The notes: generated by a model from the letters alone, not told the origin. A stretch of 64,000 bases of DNA from Metellina segmentata (GCA_947359465.1 CANAIC010000161.1:1-64000); one strand, 5' to 3'. Positions 1 to 11,130 are shown, counted from the first letter of the stretch. Numbers and translations are program-made.

Positions 1-364
1 ACAACAAAACTTTAAAAGGTAGTGTTTGACAATCAAGTTCAAATAGATGTTCTAAAATCGCACTTTACTTCCTTTAGGGGTTGGATACTTTCATTTACCA
101 TTGGTGAATTGTTGTTGAATGTCAAAACCCCATTTTACTGGCTGCCTGCGAATAAATATCAAAGGGGGGGTACTTTTCACAACTATCTCGGACCATTCAT
201 ACTCACTTGAATTCAATAACATTCCATCCAACTTTATTGCCTTCCTAATCACATTTTTTTCTCACTTATATGCATATTTTACTAGGATTCATCTATGATA
301 AATCGGAAATGTGTAAAAAAAACCCTCTTTCTTGCAAATAAAAATATAAAAAGTAAAAGTGGCC

Positions 365-389
365 ATATATACATATATATATATATATA
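365..389. repeat. Interrupted (TA)n tract of copy 1
   Basis: A 25-bp TA tract has a single C at 372. The tract of copy 2 (1538-1560) has a C in the same left-end context. Almost all other tracts are uninterrupted, so these two share a rarer and perhaps older allele. Confidence 0.9.
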
Positions 390-500
390 GCACGTGGTGT
401 TCCTAAGTGGTCACTCTCCCAGGTACTGAGCACATCCGAATGTGCTTATCATTGGTGATCGAATGAGAACGGTAGAATTGACCATAATATGGCCGTTGGC
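390..500 (-). pseudogene. 5S rRNA-like sequence, copy 1
   Basis: Copy 1 of 54, 111 nt, A-type. The RNA-sense 5' end is at 500. The (TA)n tract lies at 365-389 (25 bp, C-interrupted). A private change makes the plus strand CATTGGTG instead of CTTTGGTG (about 451-458). Residues 1-111 align without gaps to eukaryotic 5S rRNA; the 3' strand of helix I is absent. Next anchor 1,171 bp on. Confidence 0.72.
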
Positions 501-695
501 TGACGTTTGATCATAAATACCTAAAAACAAAGTGAGGAATATTTGAAGTCAGTAGGGATTGCTTCGAAAATGGTTAGAAATATACTTGTATGTTAGAGGG
601 AGCATAGAGAGAAGTTACACATATTTAAGTAAACTATCGAATACTTCAAATTGCATCGAAACTTTACCTCTAAATACGAGTATATTCCTGCTCCC

Positions 696-706
696 TGTTC
701 GATTCC
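696..706 (+). promoter_or_regulatory. B-box-like motif (RNA polymerase III type 2), one per unit
   Basis: TGTTCGATTCC is close to the B-box consensus GGTTCGANTCC and is followed by CTGGTCGTGGAGGG, which resembles the 3' part of a tRNA-derived element. No convincing A box lies 30-60 bp upstream and no T-stem pairing surrounds the loop, so it is not a tRNA gene. It recurs in each unit, for example near 1867 and 3089. It may be an old tRNA or SINE relic or chance. Confidence 0.3.
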
Positions 707-717
707 TGGTCGTGGAG

Positions 718-760
718 GGCATAAACGTTGTTAATCAGAACAACAAAGGAAAAACATGCC
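718..760 (+). repeat. Nested inverted repeat, one per unit
   Basis: The outer arms are GGCAT (718-722) and ATGCC (756-760). The inner arms are GTTGTT (727-732) and AACAAC (739-744) around the loop AATCAG. Together they can form an interrupted hairpin in RNA. Variants elsewhere break the pairing without repair: GGCAG near 28305-28309 and 31934-31938, and AAAAAC near 15095 and 23541. That argues against strong selection on the structure. Confidence 0.5.
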
Positions 761-765
761 TTTAT

Positions 766-782
766 TTGTTGTACTACAACAA
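766..782. repeat. Perfect 17-bp palindrome TTGTTGTACTACAACAA, one per unit
   Basis: Two 8-bp arms flank a single central C. I saw no change in the copies I compared. It lies directly after the nested inverted repeat and before an AT-rich stretch (TTTATTTATAGTATA). It could be a hairpin or a dimeric protein-binding site. No function can be assigned. Confidence 0.6.
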
Positions 783-1154
783 TTTATTTATAGTATAGTA
801 GTGTGGAGACAATGCTCTTAGAAAGAATGAAATTTAAACAGTCCATTCGACAACAGTTGAGTGAACAATAATGGAATACAATAATAACCATTCAAATGGC
901 AACCAACAATTGAAATCTTTTGAATTGCAAAAGACTGAAATCTATTGATCGGTATAATAACAATCGAACAAGAATGGGAGGATCCGATAACAATGGAATC
1001 TTTTCTTATTCTTCCCCCATAACAATACCTTTGAACTGATTTTACAAAAGAGGGATAGTTGTTTCCACAGAACAAAGTGTTCTAACAGTCATTTCAATTA
1101 ATAATAACTCCAAGCATGTTAGCTGTGTTTATCGTTCTCTCTTCTCGTTGCATT

Positions 1155-1174
1155 CGACGGCTACGCCAACCGGG
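1155..1174. other. GC-rich block in the spacer, one per unit
   Basis: CGACGGCTACGCCAACCGGG is the only clearly GC-rich stretch in the spacer and contains the short hairpin GGC-TAC-GCC. It is nearly invariant; visible exceptions are CCGCGT at 3563-3568, GCCTACC near 28752 and the TTAGACGG...AACTGGG form at 61061-61082. GCCAAC is also how the 5S-like sequence begins, but the match does not extend. Function unknown. Confidence 0.45.
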
Positions 1175-1512
1175 TACAACAAAACTTTAAAAGGTAGTGT
1201 TTGACAATCAAGTTCAAATAGATGTTCTAAAATCGCACTTTACTTCCTTTAGGGGTTGGATACTTTCATTTACCATTGGTGAATTGTTGTTGAATGTCAA
1301 AACCCCATTTTACTGGCTGCCTGCGAATAAATATCAAAGGGGGTACTTTTCACAACTATCTCGGACCATTCATACTCACTTGAATTCAATAACATTCCAT
1401 CCAACTTTATTGCCTTCCTAATCACATTTTTTTCTCACTTATATGCATATTTTACTAGGATTCATCTATGATAAATCGGAAATGTGTAAAAAAAACCCTC
1501 TTTCTTGCAAAT

Positions 1513-1531
1513 AAAAATATAAAAAGTAAAA
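1513..1531 (-). terminator. Possible Pol III terminator T-runs downstream of the 5S-like sequence (example)
   Basis: Read on the minus strand, the (TA)n tract of copy 2 is followed by TGGCCAC, then T4, T5 and T5 runs within about 25 nt, and a T8 run further on (1488-1495). RNA polymerase III stops at runs of four or more T. The same arrangement recurs in every unit. Any 5S-like transcript from here would include the whole (UA)n tract before stopping. Confidence 0.45.
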
Positions 1532-1560
1532 GTGGCCATATATACATATATATATATATA

Positions 1561-1671
1561 GCACGTGGTGTTCCTAAGTGGTCACTCTCCCAGGTACTGA
1601 GCACATCCGAATGTGCTTATCTTTGGTGATCGAATGAGAACGGTAGAGTTGACCATAATATGGCCGTTGGC
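1561..1671 (-). pseudogene. 5S rRNA-like sequence, copy 2
   Basis: G-type, 111 nt. (TA)n tract 1538-1560 (23 bp, C-interrupted). The 5S internal promoter equivalents would be box A at about 1608-1622 and box C at about 1575-1592. AAGC and GTGACC are kept, but several consensus bases are lost. Next anchor 1,222 bp on. Confidence 0.72.
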
Positions 1672-2706
1672 TGACGTTTGATCATAAATACCTAAAAACA
1701 AAGTGAGGAATATTTGAAGGCAGTAGGGATTGCTTCGAAAATGGTTAGAAATATACTTGTATGTTAGAGGGAGCATAGAGAAAAGTTACACATATTTAAG
1801 TAAACTATCGAATACTTCAAATTGCGTCGAAACTTTACCTCTAAATACGAGTATATTCCTGCTCCCTGTTCGATTCCTGGTCGTGGAGGGCATAAACGTT
1901 GTTAATCAGAACAACAAAGGAAAAACATGCCTTTATTTGTTGTACTACAACAATTTATTTATAGTATAGTAGTGTGGAGACAATGCTCTTAGAAAGAATG
2001 AAATTTAAACAGTCCATTCGACAACAGTTGAGTGAACAATAATGCAATACAATAAAAACCATTCAAATGGCAACCAACAATTGAAATCTTTTGAATTGCA
2101 AAAGACTGAAATCTATTGATCGGTATAATAACAATCGAACAAGAATGGGAGGATCCGATAACAATGGAATCTTTTCTTATTCTTCCCCCATAACAATACC
2201 TTTGAACTGATTTTACAAAAGAGGGATAGTTGTTTCCACAGAACAAAGTGTTCTAACAGTCATTTCAATTAATAATAACTCCAAGCATGTTAGCTGTGTT
2301 TATCGTTCTCTCTTCTCGTTGCATTCGACGGCTACGCCAACCGGGTACAACAAAACTTTAAAAGGTAGTGTTTGACAATCAAGTTCAAATAGATGTTCTA
2401 AAATCGCACTTTACTTCCTTTAGGGGTTGGATACTTTCATTTACCATTGGTGAATTGTTGTTGAATGTCAAAACCCCATTTTACTGGCTGCCTGCGAATA
2501 AATATCAAAGGGGGGTACTTTTCACAACTATCTCGGACCATTCATACTCACTTGAATTCAATAACATTCCATCCAACTTTATTGCCTTCCTAATCACATT
2601 TTTTTCTCACTTATATGCTTATTTTACTAGGATTCATCTATGATAAATCGGAAATGTGTAAAAAAACCCCTCTTTCTTGCAAATAAAAATATAAAAAGTA
2701 AAAGTG

Positions 2707-2782
<76 letters not shown>

Positions 2783-2783
<1 letters not shown>

Positions 2784-2893
2784 CACGTGGTGTTCCTAAG
2801 TGGTCACTCTCCCAGGTACTGAGCACATCCGAATGTGCTTATCTTTGGTGATCGAATGAGAACGGTAGAATTGACCATAATATGGCCGTTGGC
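2783..2893 (-). pseudogene. 5S rRNA-like sequence, copy 3
   Basis: A-type, 111 nt. (TA)n tract 2710-2782 (73 bp). Next anchor 1,229 bp on. Confidence 0.72.
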
Positions 2894-3927
2894 TGACGTT
2901 TGATCATAAATACCTAAAAACAAAGTGAGGAATATTTGAAGGCAGTAGGGTTTGCTTCGAAAATGGTTAGAAATATACTTGTATGTTAGAGGGAGCATAG
3001 AGAAAAGTTACACATATTTAAGTAAACTATCGAATACTTCAAATTGCATCGAAACTTTACCTCTAAATACGAGTATATTCCTGCTCCCTGTTCGATTCCT
3101 GGTCGTGGAGGGCATAAACGTTGTTAATCAGAACAACAAAGGAAAAACATGCCTTTATTTGTTGTACTACAACAATTTATTTATAGTATAGTAGTGTGGA
3201 GACAATGCTCTTAGAAAGAATGAAATTTAAACAGTCCATTCGACAACAGTTGAGTGAACAATAATGGAATACAATAAAAACCATTCAAATGGCAACCAAC
3301 AATTGAAATCTTTTGAATTGCAAAAGACTGAAATCTATTGATCGGTATAATAACAATCGAACAAGAATGGGAGGATCTGATAACAATGGAATCTTTTCTT
3401 ATTCTTCCCCCATAACAATACCTTTGAACTGATTTTACAAAAGAGGGATAGTTGTTTCCACAGAACAAAGTGTTCTAACAGTCATTTCAATTAATAATAA
3501 CTCCAAGCATGTTAGCTGTGTTTATCGTTCTCTCTTCTCGTTGCATTCGACGGCTACGCCAACCGCGTAAAACAAAACTTTAAAAGGTAGTGTTTGACAA
3601 TCAAGTTCAAATAGATGTTCTAAAATCGCACTTTACTTCCTTTAGGGGTTGGATACTTTCATTTACCATTGGTGAATTGTTGTTGAATGTCAAAACCCCA
3701 TTTTACTGGCTGCCTGCGAATAAATATCAAAGGGGGTACTTTTCACAACTATCTCGGACCATTCATACTCACTTGAATTCAATAACATTCCATCCAACTT
3801 TATTGCCTTCCTAATCACATTTTTTTCTCACTTATATGCATATTTTACTACGATTCATCTATGACAAATCGGAAATGTGTAAAAAAAACCCTCTTTCTTG
3901 CAAATAAAAATAAAAAAAGTAAAAGTG

Positions 3928-4011
<84 letters not shown>

Positions 4012-4012
<1 letters not shown>

Positions 4013-4122
4013 CACGTGGTGTTCCTAAGTGGTCACTCTCCCAGGTACTGAGCACATCCGAATGTGCTTATCTTTGGTGATCGAATGAGAACGGTAGAGT
4101 TGACCATAATATGGCCGTTGGC
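4012..4122 (-). pseudogene. 5S rRNA-like sequence, copy 4
   Basis: G-type, 111 nt. (TA)n tract 3931-4011 (81 bp). Next anchor 1,205 bp on. Confidence 0.72.
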
Positions 4123-5156
4123 TGACGTTTGATCATAAATACCTAAAAACAAAGTGAGGAATATTTGAAGGCAGTAGGGATTGCTTCGAAAATGGTTAGA
4201 AATATACTTGTATGTTAGAGGGAGCATAGAGAAAAGTTACACATATTTAAGTAAACTATCGAATACTTCAAATTGCATCGAAACTTTACCTCTAAATACG
4301 AGTATATTCCTGCTCCCTGTTCGATTCCTGGTCGTGGAGGGCATAAACGTTGTTAATCAGAACAACAAAGGAAAAACATGCCTTTATTTGTTGTACTACA
4401 ACAATTTATTTATAGTATAGTAGTGTGGAGACAATGCTCTTAGAAAGAATGAAATTTAAACAGTCCATTCGACAACAGTTGAGTGAACAATAATGGAATA
4501 CAATAAAAACCATTCAAATGGCAACCAACAATTGAAATCTTTTGAATTGCAAAAGACTGAAATCTATTGATCGGTATAATAACAATCGAACTAGAATGGG
4601 AGGATCCGATAACAATGGAATCTTTTCTTATTCTTCCCCCATAACAATACCTTTGAACTGATTTTACAAAAGAGGGATAGTTGTTTCCACAGAACAAAGT
4701 GTTCTAACAGTCATTTCAATTAATAATAACTCCAAGCATGTTAGCTGTGTTTATCGTTCTCTCTTCTCGTTGCATTCGACGGCTACGCCAACCGGGTACA
4801 ACAAAACTTTAAAAGGTAGTGTTTGACAATCAAGTTCAAATAGATGTTCTAAAATCGCACTTTACTTCCTTTAGGGGTTGGATACTTTCATTTACCATTG
4901 GTGAATTGTTGTTGAATGTCAAAACCCCATTTTACTGACTGCCTGCGAATAAATATCAAAGGGGGTACTTTTCACAACTATCTCGGACCATTCATACTCA
5001 CTTGAATTCAATAACATTCCATCCAACTTTATTGCCTTCCTAATCACATTTTTTTCTCACTTATATGCATATTTTACTAGGATTCATCTATAATAAATCG
5101 GAAATGTGTAAAAAAAACCCTCTTTCTTGCAAATAAAAATATAAAAAGTAAAAGTG

Positions 5157-5216
<60 letters not shown>

Positions 5217-5217
<1 letters not shown>

Positions 5218-5327
5218 CACGTGGTGTTCCTAAGTGGTCACTCTCCCAGGTACTGAGCACATCCGAATGTGCTTATCTTTGGTGATCGAATGAGAACGGT
5301 AGAATTGACCATAATATGGCCGTTGGC
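5217..5327 (-). pseudogene. 5S rRNA-like sequence, copy 5
   Basis: A-type, 111 nt. (TA)n tract 5160-5216 (57 bp). The bases just upstream of the 5' end read CTGAAGTTTG on the plus strand instead of CTGACGTTTG, as in copy 8. Next anchor 1,172 bp on. Confidence 0.72.
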
Positions 5328-6388
5328 TGAAGTTTGATCATAAATACCTAAAAACAAAGTGAGGAATATTTGAAGGCAGTAGGGATTGCTTCGAAAATGG
5401 TTAGAAATATACTTGTATGTTAGAGGGAGCATAGAGAGAAGTTACACATATTTAAGTAAACTATCGAATACTTCAAATTGCATCGAAACTTTACCTCTAA
5501 ATACGAGTATATTCCTGCTCCCTGTTCGATTCCTGGTCGTGGAGGGCATAAACGTTGTTAATCAGAACAACAAAGGAAAAACATGCCTTTATTTGTTGTA
5601 CTACAACAATTTATTTATAGTATAGTAGTGTGGAGACAATGCTCTTAGAAAGAATGAAATTTAAACAGTCCATTCGACAACAGTTGAGTGAACAATAATG
5701 GAATACAATAAAAACCATTCAAATGGCAACCAACAATTGAAATCTTTTGAATTGCAAAAGACTGAAATCTATTGATCGGTATAATAACAATCAAACAAGA
5801 ATGGGAGGATCCGATTAGAATGGAATCTTTTCTTATTCTTCACCCATAACAATACCTTTGAACTGATTTTACAAAAGAGGGATAGTTGTTTCCACAGAAC
5901 AAAGTGTTCTAACAGTCATTTCAATTAATAATAACTCCAAGCATGTTAGCTGTGTTTATCGTTCTCTCTTCTCGTTGCATTCGACGGCTACGCCAACCGG
6001 GTACAACAAAACTTTAAAAGGTAGTGTTTGACAATCAAGTTCAAATAGATGTTCTAAAATCGCACTTTACTTCCTTTAGGGGTTGGATACTTTCATTTAC
6101 CATTGGTGAATTGTTGTTGAATGTCAAAACCCCATTTTACTGGCTGCCTGCGTATAAATATCAAAGGGGGTACTTTTCACAACTATCTCGGACCATTCAT
6201 ACTCTCTTGAATTCAATAACATTCCATCCAATTTTATTGCCTTCCTAATCACATTTTTTTCTCACTTATATGCATATTATACTAGGATTCATCTATAATA
6301 AATCGGAAATGTGTAAAAAAACCCTCTTTCTTGCAAATAAAAATATAAAAAGTAAAAGTGGCCATATATATATATATATATATATATA

Positions 6389-6499
6389 GCACGTGGTGTT
6401 CCTAAGTGGTCACTCTCCCAGGTACTGAGCACATCCGAATGTGCTTATCTTTGGTGATCGAATGAGAACGGTAGAATTGACCATAATATGGCCGTTGGC
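6389..6499 (-). pseudogene. 5S rRNA-like sequence, copy 6
   Basis: A-type, 111 nt. (TA)n tract 6364-6388 (25 bp). Next anchor 1,193 bp on. Confidence 0.72.
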
Positions 6500-7533
6500 T
6501 GACGTTTGATCATAAATACCTAAAAACAAAGTGAGGAATATTTGAAGGCAGTAGGGATTGCTTCGAAAATGGTTAGAAATATACTTGTATGTTAGAGGGA
6601 GCATAGAGAGAAGTTACACATATTTAAGTAAACTATCGAATACTTCAAATTGCATCGAAACTTTACCTCTAAATACGAGTATATTCCTGCTCCCTGTTCG
6701 ATTCCTGGTCGTGGAGGGCATAAACGTTGTTAATCAGAACAACAAAGGAAAAACATGCCTTTATTTGTTGTACTACAACAATTTATTTATAGTATAGTAG
6801 TGTGGAGACAATGCTCTTAGAAAGAATGAAATTTAAACAGTCCATTCGACAACAGTTGAGTGAACAATAATGGAATACAATAAAAACCATTCAAATGGCA
6901 ACCAACAATTGAAATCTTTTGAATTGCAAAAGACTGAAATCTATTGATCGGTATAATAACAATCAAACAAGAATGGGAGGATCCGATAAGAATGGAATCT
7001 TTTCTTATTCTTCACCCATAACAATACCTTTGAACTGATTTTACAAAAGAGGGATAGTTGTTTCCACAGAACAAAGTGTTCTAACAGTCATTTCAATTAA
7101 TAATAACTCCAAGCATGTTAGCTGTGTTTATCGTTCTCTCTTCTCGTTGCATTCGACGGCTACGCCAACCGGGTACAACAAAACTTTAAAAGGTAGTGTT
7201 TGACAATCAAGTTCAAATAGATGTTCTAAAATCGCACTTTACTTCCTTTAGGGGTTGGATACTTTCATTTACCATTGGTGAATTGTTGTTGAATGTCAAA
7301 ACCCCATTTTACTGGCTGCCTGCGAATAAATATCAAAGGGGGTACTTTTCACAACTATCTCGGACCATTCATACTCACTTGAATTCAATAACATTCCATC
7401 CAACTTTATTGCCTTCCTAATCACATTTTTCTCTCACTTATATGCATATTTTACTAGGATTCATCTATGGTAAATCGGAAATGTGTAAAAAAAACCCTCT
7501 TTCTTGCAAATAAAAATATAAAAAGTAAAAGTG

Positions 7534-7581
<48 letters not shown>

Positions 7582-7582
<1 letters not shown>

Positions 7583-7692
7583 CACGTGGTGTTCCTAAGT
7601 GGTCACTCTCCCAGGTACTGAGCACATCCGAATGTGCTTATCTTTGGTGATCGAATGAGAACGGTAGAGTTGACCATAATATGGCCGTTGGC
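7582..7692 (-). pseudogene. 5S rRNA-like sequence, copy 7
   Basis: G-type, 111 nt. (TA)n tract 7537-7581 (45 bp). Next anchor 1,186 bp on. Confidence 0.72.
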
Positions 7693-8727
7693 TGACGTTT
7701 GATCATAAATACCTAAAAACAAAGTGAGGAATATTTGAAGGCAGTAGGGATTGCTTCGAAAATGGTTAGAAATATACTTGTATGTTAGAGGGAGCATAGA
7801 GAAAAGTTAACACATATTTAAGTAAACTATCGAATACTTCAAGTTGCATCGAAACTTTACCTCTAAATACGAGTATATTCCTGCTCCCTGTTCGATTCCT
7901 GGTCGTGGAGGGCATAAACGTTGTTAATCAGAACAACAAAGGAAAAACATGCCTTTATTTGTTGTACTACAACAATTTATTTATAGTATAGTAGTGTGGA
8001 GACAATGCTCTTAGAAAGAATGAAATTTAAACAGTCCATTCGACAACAGTTGAGTGAACAATAATGGAATACAATAAAAACCATTCAAATGGCAACCAAC
8101 AATTGAAATCTTTTGAATTGCAAAAGACTGAAATCTATTGATTGGTATAATAACAATCGAACAAGAATGGGAGGATCCGATAACAATGGAATCTTTTCTT
8201 ATTCTTCCCCCATAACAATACCTTTGAACTGATTTTACAAAAGAGGGATAGTTGTTTCCACAGAACAAAGTGTTCTAACAGTCATTTCAATTAATAATAA
8301 CTCCAAGCATGTTAGCTGTGTTTATCGTTCTCTCTTCTCGTTGCATTCGACGGCTACGCCAACCGGGTACAACAAAACTTTAAAAGGTAGTGTTTGACAA
8401 TCAAGTTCAAATAGATGTTCTAAAATCGCACTTTACTTCCTTTAGGGGTTGGATACTTTCATTTACCATTGGTGAATTGTTGTTGAATGTCAAAACCCCA
8501 TTTTACTGACAGCCTGCGAATAAATATCAAACGGGGTACTTTTCACAACTATCTCGGACCAGTCATACTCACTTGAATTCAATAACATTCCATCCAACTT
8601 TATTGCTTTCCTAATCACATTTTTTTCTCACTTATATGCATATTTTACTAGGATTCATCTATAATAAATCGGAAATGTGTAAAAAAAACCCTCTTTCTTG
8701 CAAATAAAAATATAAAAAGTAAAAGTG

Positions 8728-8767
<40 letters not shown>

Positions 8768-8768
<1 letters not shown>

Positions 8769-8878
8769 CACGTGGTGTTCCTAAGTGGTCACTCTCCCAG
8801 GTACTGAGCACGTCCGAATGTGCTTATCTTTGGTGATCGAATGAGAACGGTAGAATTGAACATAATATGGCCGTTGGC
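8768..8878 (-). pseudogene. 5S rRNA-like sequence, copy 8
   Basis: A-type with two private changes on the plus strand, GCACGTCC for GCACATCC and TTGAACAT for TTGACCAT; 111 nt. (TA)n tract 8731-8767 (37 bp). Next anchor 1,173 bp on. Confidence 0.7.
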
Positions 8879-9940
8879 TGAAGTTTGATCATAAATACCT
8901 AAAAACAAAGTGAGGAATATTTGAAGGCAGTAGGGATTGCTTCGAAAATGGTTAGAAATATACTTGTATGTTAGAGGGAGCATAGAGAGAAGTTACACAT
9001 ATTTAAGTAAACTATCGAATACTTCAAATTGCATCGAAACTTTACCTCTAAATACGAGTATATTCCTGCTCCCTGTTCGATTCCTGGTCGTGGAGGGCAT
9101 AAACGTTGTTAATCAGAACAACAAAGGAAAAACATGCCTTTATTTGTTGTACTACAACAATTTATTTATAGTATAGTAGTGTGGAGACAATGCTCTTAGA
9201 AAGAATGAAATTTAAACAGTCCATTCGACAACAGTTGAGTGAACAATAATGGAATACAATAAAAACCATTCAAATGGCAACCAACAATTGAAATCTTTTG
9301 AATTGCAAAAGACTGAAATCTATTGATCGGTATAATAACAATCAAACAAGAATGGGAGGATCCGATAACAATGGAATCTTTTCTTATTCTTCCCCCATAA
9401 CAATACCTTTGAACTGATTTTACAAAAGAGGGATAGTTGTTTCCACAGAACAAAGTGTTCTAACAGTCATTTCAATTAATAATAACTCCAAGCATGTTAG
9501 CTGTGTTTATCGTTCTCTCTTCTCGTTGCATTCGACGGCTACGCCAACCGGGTACAACAAAACTTTAAAAGGTAGTGTTTGACAATCAAGTTCAAATAGA
9601 TGTTCTAAAATCGCACTTTACTTCCTTTAGGGGTTGGATACTTTCATTTACCATTGGTGAATTGTTGTTGAATGTCAAAACCCCATTTTACTGGCTGCCT
9701 GCGAATAAATATCAAAGGGGGTACTTTTCACAACTATCTCGGACCATTCTTACTCACTTGAATTCAATAACATTCCATCCAACTTTATTGCCTTCCTAAT
9801 CACATTTTTCTCTCACTTATATGCATATTTTACTAGGATTCATCTATGGTAAATCGGAAATGTGTAAAAAAAACCCTCTTTCTTGCAAATAAAAATATAA
9901 AAAGTAAAAGTTTCCATATATATATATATATATATATATA

Positions 9941-10050
9941 GCACGTGGTGTTCCTAAGTGGTCACTCTCCCAGGTACTGAGCACATCCGAATGTGCTTAT
10001 CTTTGGTGATCGAATGAGAACGGTAGAATTGAATTAATATGGCCGTTGGC
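9941..10050 (-). pseudogene. 5S rRNA-like sequence, copy 9 (D-type)
   Basis: D-type, 110 nt: the helix II 5' strand is altered and one base shorter. (TA)n tract 9916-9940 (25 bp). The flanking GGCC is changed to TTCC here, so even the residual TGGC that could pair with the 5' GCCA is lost. Next anchor 1,190 bp on. Confidence 0.7.
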
Positions 10051-11084
10051 TGACGTTTGATCATAAATACCTAAAAACAAAGTGAGGAATATTTGAAGGC
10101 AGTAGGGATTGCTTCGAAAATGGTTAGAAATATACTTGTATGTTAGAGGGAGCATAGAGAGAAGTTACACATATTTAAGTAAACTATCGAATACTTCAAA
10201 TTGCATCGAAACTTTACCTCTAAATACGAGTATATTCCTGCTCCCTGTTCGATTCCTGGTCGTGGAGGGCATAAACGTTGTTAATCAGAACAACAAAGGA
10301 AAAACATGCCTTTATTTGTTGTACTACAACAATTTATTTATAGTATAGTAGTGTGGAGACAATGCTCTTAGAAAGAATGAAATTTAAACAGTCCATTCGA
10401 CAACAGTTGAGTGAACAATAATGGAATACAATAAAAACCATTCAAATGGCAACCAACAATTGAAATCTTTTGAATTGCAAAAGACTGAAATCTATTGATC
10501 GGTATAATAACAATCAAACAAGAATGGGAGGATCCGATAACAATGGAATCTTTTCTTATTCTTCCCCCATAACAATACCTTTGAACTGATTTTACAAAAG
10601 AGGGATAGTTGTTTCCACAGAACAAAGTGTTCTAACAGTCATTTCAATTAATAATAACTCCAAGCATGTTAGCTGTGTTTATCGTTCTCTCTTCTCGTTG
10701 CATTCGACGGCTACGCCAACCGGGTACAACAAAACTTTAAAAGGTAGTGTTTGACAATCAAGTTCAAATAGATGTTCTAAAATCGCACTTTACTTCCTTT
10801 AGGGGTTGGACCCTTTCATTTACCATTGGTGAATTGTTGTTGAATGTCAAAACCCCATTTTACTGGCTGCCTGCGAATAAATATCAAAGGGGGTACTTTT
10901 CACAACTATCTCGGACCATTCATACTCACTTGAATTCAATAACATTCCATCCAACTTTATTGCCTTCCTAATCACATTTTTCTCTCACTTATATGCATAT
11001 TTTACTAGGATTCATCTATGGTAAATCGGAAATGTGTAAAAAAAACCCTCTTTCTTGCAAATAAAAATATAAAAAGTAAAAGTG

Positions 11085-11130
<46 letters not shown>

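Larger units (their letters stand above)
501..1537. other. Example of the non-coding spacer between 5S-like copies
   Basis: This is the ~1,037-bp spacer from the 5' end of copy 1 to the (TA)n tract of copy 2, and it represents the spacer of every unit. It is AT-rich and has no open frame that looks like a gene. Its elements in order are a B-box-like motif (696-706), a nested inverted repeat (718-760), a palindrome (766-782), a GC-rich block (about 1155-1174) and an A-rich end that reads as T-runs on the minus strand. I see no homology to a known protein, tRNA or snRNA. Confidence 0.85.

Noticed and set aside
645..720. tRNA gene around the B-box-like motif
   Set aside because: No acceptor, D-arm or anticodon stem can be drawn, and the bases around the TTCGATT loop do not pair.
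559..798. Recurrent 79-residue and 74-residue open frames on the plus strand (for example 559-798 and 1197-1421)
   Set aside because: They start at TTG and GTG respectively, are broken in some units by one-base indels, and cover spacer and inverted-repeat elements. No protein signature is visible.
818..1075. Recurrent 85-residue open frame on the minus strand, intact in most units
   Set aside because: It needs a TTG start, has no recognisable domain, is broken in several units without consequence, and its changes are not biased to synonymous sites as far as I can see. The array repeats any open frame once per unit.
1198..1220. Spliced-leader RNA gene linked to 5S, as in nematodes
   Set aside because: GTTTGACAATCAAGTTC only loosely resembles a nematode leader. 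There is no proper splice donor after it and no Sm-type site downstream.
1249..1260. Telomere-like TTTAGGGG
   Set aside because: It is a single occurrence per unit without tandem repetition.
1681..1690. TATA-like TATTTATGAT upstream of the 5S-like 5' end
   Set aside because: It lies about 10-19 nt upstream, closer than the usual -25 to -30 position, and AT-rich matches are expected by chance in this sequence.
1582..1776. Recurrent 64-residue ATG-initiated minus-strand frame
   Set aside because: It runs through most of the 5S-like sequence on the same strand and ends inside it. The frame is a by-product of the 5S homology.
3855..4055. Frames encoding long Tyr-Ile repeats
   Set aside because: These are translations of the (TA)n microsatellite on either strand and change length with it.
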